The notes under the pieces were generated by a model. The model worked only from the letters and a program-made list of their open reading frames with translations. It was not told the origin of the DNA and did no database searches. A stretch of DNA of 64,000 nt. It comes from Oleispirillum sp965228165. GTDB taxonomy: Bacteria > Pseudomonadota > Alphaproteobacteria > Rhodospirillales > Rhodospirillaceae. Where the stretch lies: contig CBDDHB010000003.1 in the NCBI GenBank assembly GCA_965228165.1, forward strand, positions 744,001-808,000, read 5' to 3'. Shown here piece by piece: positions 59,491 to 64,000 of the stretch (within the stretch, counting starts at the first letter, position 1; the number at the start of each line of letters is the position of its first letter). Made by a program: the position numbers and the translations under genes.

Positions 59491-59493
59491 TTT
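59465..59493 (+). terminator. Intrinsic terminator of the candidate small RNA or LysR transcript
   Basis: CCCCCGGG (59465-59472) pairs with CCCGGGGG (59478-59485) around TTCGT and is followed by TTTTCTTTT. The next gene is convergent, so termination here prevents read-through into it. Confidence 0.88.
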
Positions 59494-59502
59494 TGGCGGA
59501 AA

Positions 59503-60294
59503 TCACTTCCCGAGGAAGGCGGGCTTGCGCTTCGCGGCGAAGGCCGCCACCCCCTCGACGCCGTCGGCGGTGCGCGACAGTTCGGCGATCTGGCGGCTTT
59601 CCCGCGCCATCTGGCTTTCCAGGGTGTCGTTGGAGGCCATCGCCATCAGCCTCTTCACCCCGCCGTAGGCTTTGGTCGGCCCGGCGGCCAGCCGCGCCGC
59701 CAGCATCCCCGCCTCGACCTCCAGATCGGCGGCGGCGACCACCCGGTTGACGATCCCCCAGTCCATGGCCGTCGCCGCATCCAGGAGCGGGTTGTTGAGG
59801 TAAAGGTCCATCGCCCGCCGCGGCCCGATCAGCCGCGACAAGAAATAGGTCGAGCCGCCGTCCGGCGACAGGCCGATCTGGATATAGGCGCTGGTGAAGC
59901 GCGCCGTGTCCGCCGCGATCGCCAGGTCGCACCCGGCGACCAGGCTCAACCCCGCCCCCGCCGCGATGCCGTTGACCGCCGCGATCACCGGCGCGTCCAT
60001 CGCCGCGAACCGCGACACCGCCAGGTTCAGGTGCCCGGTGATTTCCTTCAGATACCAGTCCACGGTCTCCGGGTCGGCGGCGAACGCCGCGACGTCGCCG
60101 CCCGCGCAGAACGCCTTTCCGCCAGAGCCGGTCAGCACCACCGCGCGCACGCCCGCATCGCAGGAGCAGCGGTTCGCCGCTTCCGCCAACCGCCGCGCGC
60201 AGTCCAGATCCAGCGCGTTGAACGCCTGCGGACGATTGATGACGACGCGGGCGACTCCCCCCGAAACCTCGACCAGAACCGGATCGTCGGACAT
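59503..60294 (-). CDS. Enoyl-CoA hydratase/isomerase family protein
   Basis: A 263-residue crotonase-fold protein with the oxyanion-hole segments KAFCAGGDVAAFA and GIAAGAGLSLVAGCDLAIAA; the catalytic-position SPDGGSTYFL has Asp rather than Glu, as in the PaaG-type isomerase branch. It probably acts on an unsaturated acyl-CoA, but the substrate is unknown. The start at 60294 gives MSDDPVLVEV. gluQRS lies 74 bases upstream on the same strand. Confidence 0.9.
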   Translation of the reverse strand: MSDDPVLVEVSGGVARVVINRPQAFNALDLDCARRLAEAANRCSCDAGVRAVVLTGSGGKAFCAGGDVAAFAADPETVDWYLKEITGHLNLAVSRFAAMDAPVIAAVNGIAAGAGLSLVAGCDLAIAADTARFTSAYIQIGLSPDGGSTYFLSRLIGPRRAMDLYLNNPLLDAATAMDWGIVNRVVAAADLEVEAGMLAARLAAGPTKAYGGVKRLMAMASNDTLESQMARESRQIAELSRTADGVEGVAAFAAKRKPAFLGK

Positions 60295-60368
60295 GGATTC
60301 TTCCTCCCCATGGTTGCCTGCTGCGGTGATACGCCCAAAACCCGGTCGGGACCAGCCCCGATCCGGCT

Positions 60369-61229
60369 CTATTCCGCCCAGCCGATCATCGCCCGGACCG
60401 CCTGCGGCGTCGCGCCCGCCGCGCGCAGATCGGCGAGTCCGGGGGCGTCGTCGCGCTTGGCGAGGCGCTGACCGTGGGCGTCGGCGATCAGGCGGTGGTG
60501 CCGCCAGTCGGGGACCGGCAGATCCAGCAGATGCTGCAACAGGCGGTGCAGGTGGCTGGCGGCGAACAGGTCCTCGCCCCGCGTCACGCAGGTGACCCCC
60601 TGCGCCGCGTCGTCGACGACGACGGCCGGGTGATAACTGGCCGGAACCTCGCGGCGGGCGAGCACGACGTCGCCGAAGACTCCGGGGGTGGCGGTCTGCC
60701 GCCCCCGGTCGCGGTCGAACCAGACCAGCGGCGGGGTTCCGGTCAGGGCCTTTTCGACGTCGAGACGCCAGGCATGGGGTTGCCCGGCGGCGATGCGGCG
60801 GGAAGCTTCGTCGGCGGAAAGGGCGCGGCAGGTTCCGGGATAGAGGGGACCGTCCGGGCCTTGCGGCGCCCCGGCGGCGGCGGCGATCTCGCGGGCGATG
60901 TCGCCGCGCGAGCAGAAGCAGGGATAGATCAGCCCGCGCGCATTGAGGGCGTTGAGGGCGCGGCCATAAACCGCCATGCGCGCCGATTGCCGCAGCGGCG
61001 GCTCCGGCCAGGAAAGGCCGAGCCAGCGCAAATCCTGAAAGATTCCCTCGACGAAAGGCTCGCGGCAGCGACCGGCGTCGATGTCCTCGATCCGCAACAG
61101 GAAGGTCCCGTCCGGCCCCGCCTCGCGCGCCGCGAACAGGGCGGACAGGGCGTGCCCCAGGTGCAGCCGTCCGGTCGGGCTGGGGGCGAAGCGGGTGATC
61201 TCGGCGCGGGAGCGAAGGGCGGCGGTCAT
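60369..61229 (-). CDS. gluQRS: Glutamyl-Q tRNA(Asp) synthetase
   Basis: A 286-residue paralogue of glutamyl-tRNA synthetase that lacks the anticodon-binding domain and attaches glutamate to queuosine in tRNA-Asp. The HIGH-type motif is TRFAPSPTGRLHLGHALSAL, the zinc ligands are in LIYPCFCSRGDI and LYPGTCRAL, and the KMSKS-like motif is RLAKRDD. The start at 61229 gives MTAALRSRAE. The presence of a queuosine-dependent enzyme contrasts with the truncated queC at 24 kb, so another source of queuosine is implied. Confidence 0.93.
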   Translation of the reverse strand: MTAALRSRAEITRFAPSPTGRLHLGHALSALFAAREAGPDGTFLLRIEDIDAGRCREPFVEGIFQDLRWLGLSWPEPPLRQSARMAVYGRALNALNARGLIYPCFCSRGDIAREIAAAAGAPQGPDGPLYPGTCRALSADEASRRIAAGQPHAWRLDVEKALTGTPPLVWFDRDRGRQTATPGVFGDVVLARREVPASYHPAVVVDDAAQGVTCVTRGEDLFAASHLHRLLQHLLDLPVPDWRHHRLIADAHGQRLAKRDDAPGLADLRAAGATPQAVRAMIGWAE

Positions 61230-61384
61230 CGCGGCAGCATGGCGTTTCCACGGGCTTCGCGCAATCGTTGGCAAGCGTCACAATCCTGTGATGCAACATG
61301 GTGGGGCTTCTGCTATACAGAATACCATATGTCGTGTCCCGCACGACTGCGGCGGGGACCGGCGTCCGAGCGCGGGAGGTTCCG

Positions 61385-61945
61385 GTGACCTTCGATGGGG
61401 ATTTAGCCCCGGTCTTGGTTCTCAACGCGGACTATCGTCCGCTCAGCTATTTTCCCTTGTCGCTCTGGTCCTGGCAGGAAGCGATCAAGGCGGTCGTTTC
61501 CGAACGGGTTCAGGTTCTCTCCGAATACGACACGGTGATCCGCTCCCCCAGCGTGTCGCTGCGCCTGCCCAGCGTCATCGCGCTGAAGGACTACGTTCCG
61601 GCGATGCGGCGTCCCGCCTTCACCCGCTTCAACGTCTTCCTGCGCGACCGCTTTTGCTGCCAGTACTGCGGCCGCCGCTTCCCCACCCAGGAGCTGACCT
61701 TCGACCACGTGATGCCGCGCTCGCGCGGCGGTCGCACCAGTTGGGAGAACGTGGTCACCGCCTGTCAGGCCTGCAACCTGGAAAAGGCGGACCGCCTGCC
61801 CAGCCGCTCCGGCTTCTGGCCGATCCGTTCGCCCGAGATGCCGACCTCGTTCGAGTTGCAGGACATCGGGCGCGCCTTTCCGCCGCACCATCTGCACAAA
61901 AGCTGGCGCGACTATCTGTACTGGGACACCGAACTGGAAGATTGA
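61385..61945 (+). CDS. HNH endonuclease family protein
   Basis: A 186-residue protein of a group common in alphaproteobacteria: N-terminal VLVLNADYRPLSYFPLSLWS and an HNH/zinc module CQYCGRRFPTQELTFDHVMP followed by SRGGRTSWENVVTACQACNL. The His of FDHVMP and the Cys pairs fit the HNH fold. The GTG start at 61385 is chosen because GGGAGG lies 5 bases upstream; a longer frame from 61298 lacks a ribosome site. A -10-like TATACA lies near 61314. Its biological role is not known. Confidence 0.9.
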   Translation: MTFDGDLAPVLVLNADYRPLSYFPLSLWSWQEAIKAVVSERVQVLSEYDTVIRSPSVSLRLPSVIALKDYVPAMRRPAFTRFNVFLRDRFCCQYCGRRFPTQELTFDHVMPRSRGGRTSWENVVTACQACNLEKADRLPSRSGFWPIRSPEMPTSFELQDIGRAFPPHHLHKSWRDYLYWDTELED

Positions 61946-62048
61946 GCCTCAACGGATTGGCTAGGTTTCCGGTGTCATGGCCTATCGCCCGTGCTAGATT
62001 TTTACTTCGTTTTTTCCTTCCGTTTCCGACACCGAGGCCAGATTATCC

Positions 62049-63056
62049 ATGTATTCGAATGCGAAAAGCGATGCCGGTTCGTCCGACGAAGCGCGCCGAA
62101 ATGACGAAGGTGCGGTTCGTTCGATGTACGAACAGGCGCCCTATCCCGACCTTGGCGCAGGGCTTAAGGACATTTCCTATTACTGGGACCGAGTTCCGCA
62201 GATATCTTCACGCCGAGGCGTGCGTTTTCTCGATGCCGGATGCGGAACCGGGCATCTGCTGGTCGGGGTGGCGAAGCGGTTCCCGTCATGGACATGCTGC
62301 AGCGTTGATCTGTCCAAGGCGTCCCTGGCCGTCGCGGAGAAGCTGGCGGAACGGCATGCCGCCGCCAACGTCCGCCTGTGCCGGAGCAGCTATCTCGACC
62401 CCCTTCCCTTCGACGACAAATTTGATGTGATCGCCGCGCTGGGAACCATCCACCATGCGGCGGAACCGATCGCAGCGTTGAAAAATCTGGCTTCCTGGTT
62501 GACGGACGACGGCGTGATCTTTCTTCACCTTTATGGGCAGAGACTGGATCAGGGGCGCCTGGACATCAAGGAGATGCTGTCGATTCTGGAGCCGGACCTG
62601 TTCGATCACGAACGGTGCTTTTCGTTTTACCACGCGTTGATGCTTCACCTTCTCCGCCGTCGCCCCTGGTGGAAACGCGTGTTACTGACGTCCCCCTACG
62701 AGTGGGCACACGGCGTCATGATCGGTCTGCGCAATTTCAGACGCCGGATATCCGGGGTAAGTTGGTCTCCGGGGTGGACGGAGCGGTTCGACAAGATCGA
62801 TTCGCCGTGGATCGATCACTTCTGCCATCCCTGCGAACGGGCCTACGAGGCAGCAGACGTTCGGATGCTAGTGGAGGGTGCGGGGTTGGAGGTGGTGGCG
62901 ATGATTGGTCATGGGCGCGAACATCCACATCACATCCCGCCGGAGTGGCGTACGGCATACGACAACCTGGGTTTCTGGGAACGGACCCGCCTAAACGAGC
63001 TGTTGTCGACTGGAGGGGGTTCCTACAACATGATATTGCGACTCAAGCGCGCTTAA
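62049..63056 (+). CDS. Class I SAM-dependent methyltransferase
   Basis: A 335-residue protein with the SAM-binding motif I VRFLDAGCGTGHLLVGVAKR, motif II DLSKASLAVAEKLA and motif IV FDVIAALGTIHHA (residues about 57-145). The C-terminal half is unlike small-molecule methylases and may bind the acceptor (FDKIDSPWIDHFCHPCERAY). A YEQAPYPD segment near the N-terminus occurs in several methyltransferases of this group. Codon use is somewhat less GC-rich than that of the neighbours. The substrate is unknown. Confidence 0.85.
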   Translation: MYSNAKSDAGSSDEARRNDEGAVRSMYEQAPYPDLGAGLKDISYYWDRVPQISSRRGVRFLDAGCGTGHLLVGVAKRFPSWTCCSVDLSKASLAVAEKLAERHAAANVRLCRSSYLDPLPFDDKFDVIAALGTIHHAAEPIAALKNLASWLTDDGVIFLHLYGQRLDQGRLDIKEMLSILEPDLFDHERCFSFYHALMLHLLRRRPWWKRVLLTSPYEWAHGVMIGLRNFRRRISGVSWSPGWTERFDKIDSPWIDHFCHPCERAYEAADVRMLVEGAGLEVVAMIGHGREHPHHIPPEWRTAYDNLGFWERTRLNELLSTGGGSYNMILRLKRA

Positions 63057-63136
63057 TTTCGCCTTTCCCCCCTTAATTGGAAGCAGCGTCCCGCCGCGAG
63101 ATCGAAGCAGACGAGAACCAGCGCCGATGCCCGGCG

Positions 63137-64000
63137 TCAGAAGAAGACGCCGGGATTCATCACGTTGTTCGGGTCGATCGCGGTCTTGATCCGCTTCAGC
63201 AGGTCCAGCTCCACCTCGGACCGGTAGTGCGCCAGGTCCTCGACCTTGAGGCGCCCCACCCCGTGCTCGGCGGAGAAGGAGCCGCCCATCCGATCGACGA
63301 TGTCATAGACGATCCGTCCCATTTCGTGCCAATGGGCGAGGTAGGCGTCCTTGTCCGCCCCCACCGGCTGCGAAACGTTGAAGTGGATGTTGCCGTCGCC
63401 CATGTGGCCGAACGGCACCGGGCGGGTGCCCGGCATCGCCGCCACCACCGCCTCGGAGACGCGGCGGATGAACTCCGGCACCAGACGCACCGGAACCGAG
63501 ACGTCGTGCTTGATCGACCCGCCCTCGTGTTTTTGCGCCTCGGGCAGTTCCTCGCGGATGCGCCAGAGCATGCGCGCCTGTTCCAGGCTTTCGGCGATCA
63601 CCGCGTCGGCGATGATGCCGTCCTCGAACGCGGATTCGAGGAAGGATTCGAAATTCGCGCGCAGCGAACCGTCGGCGGAGGTGGAGGAGAACTCGATCAG
63701 GGCGTACCAGGGATGCGGCCCCTCCAGCGGGTCGGAGACGCCGACCAGATGGGTCGTCGACATCTCCACCCCGGTCCGGCAGATCAGTTCGAAGGCGGAG
63801 ACCGAATCGCCGCTCATCCGCCGCGCCCGGTCGAGAAGCGGCAGCGCCGCGTCGAGGTCGGACAGGCCGCAGAACGCGGTCTCCACCGCGATCGGCTTCG
63901 GATAAATCTTCAGCACCGCGGCGGTGATGATCCCCAGGGTGCCCTCCGACCCGACGAACAGGTTGCGCAGCGAATAGCCGGTATTGTCCTTGGTCAGGGC
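63137..64000 (-). CDS. FAD-linked oxidase (glycolate oxidase/D-lactate dehydrogenase type), C-terminal part
   Basis: The minus-strand frame is open from the window edge to the stop at 63137, 287 residues. It contains the end of the FAD-binding domain (NLFVGSEGTLGIITAAVLKI) and the FAD-oxidase C-terminal domain with HMGDGNIHFNVSQPV and SAEHGVGRLKVEDL, ending in IDPNNVMNPGVFF. Members oxidise 2-hydroxy acids such as D-lactate, glycolate or D-2-hydroxyglutarate. The N-terminus lies outside the window, so the substrate class cannot be narrowed. Confidence 0.9.
   Translation of the reverse strand, partial: ALTKDNTGYSLRNLFVGSEGTLGIITAAVLKIYPKPIAVETAFCGLSDLDAALPLLDRARRMSGDSVSAFELICRTGVEMSTTHLVGVSDPLEGPHPWYALIEFSSTSADGSLRANFESFLESAFEDGIIADAVIAESLEQARMLWRIREELPEAQKHEGGSIKHDVSVPVRLVPEFIRRVSEAVVAAMPGTRPVPFGHMGDGNIHFNVSQPVGADKDAYLAHWHEMGRIVYDIVDRMGGSFSAEHGVGRLKVEDLAHYRSEVELDLLKRIKTAIDPNNVMNPGVFF

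Overview
The window looks like a chromosomal segment of a GC-rich (roughly two-thirds G+C in the core) alphaproteobacterium, most likely in or near the Rhodospirillales. This rests on the ChvG/ChvI two-component pair beside pckA, a regulatory PTS (EI, HPr, an EIIA of the mannose family) linked to a short HPr kinase and RapZ, the tRNA-Ile2/rpoD/dnaG/yqeY/carAB/greA order, and protein sequences typical of that class. No species call is possible from sequence alone.

Layout. 1-2.2 kb: start of a PAS-type sensor and ahcY. 2.3-9.8 kb: an AEC permease, then ptsI-ptsH-EIIA-rapZ-hprK-chvG-chvI, one signalling block on the minus strand. 9.9-18.4 kb: a copper chaperone, pckA, and a TonB system (TPR protein, two ExbD, ExbB, TonB, outer-membrane receptor). 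18.7-24.2 kb: polA, an ABC ATPase, a tRNA-Arg with a decayed upstream duplicate, a LysE exporter and an N-terminally truncated queC. 24.3-31.5 kb: enoyl-CoA hydratase, a pqiABC lipid-transport operon, a MATE pump behind a structured leader, and an MFS pump. 31.6-34.9 kb: an arsenic operon (arsR-arsC fusion, ACR3, arsM, plus a second arsC). 34.9-38.0 kb: folD, yggU/yggT, tRNA-Ala and a secreted hydrolase.

38.2-44.95 kb is the accessory region. It is less GC-rich, carries mobile-element and gene remnants, and holds two candidate defence loci. The first is an alpha/beta hydrolase-TPR protein, a nucleoside-deoxyribosyltransferase-like/TPR protein and a TIR-like (DUF1863/ThsB-type) protein. The second is an AAA ATPase plus DUF4276 (TOPRIM-like) pair bracketed by a 22-bp repeat of the tRNA-Ile2 3' end, which looks like an integrated cassette. 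The core genome resumes with tRNA-Ile2, rpoD, dnaG, yqeY, carA, carB, greA, then a NYN nuclease, an Lrp regulator, a peroxiredoxin, trxB, a LysR regulator, a candidate small RNA, an enoyl-CoA hydratase, gluQRS, an HNH protein, a methyltransferase and part of an FAD-linked oxidase.

A striking feature is the number of genes broken by single-base indels, mostly in runs of five to eight G or C (permease, chvG, copper chaperone, exbB, pqiA, pqiB, MFS, second arsC, hydrolase, transketolase remnant). This pattern suggests sequence error at least as strongly as real gene decay, so frameshifted entries should be read with that in mind.
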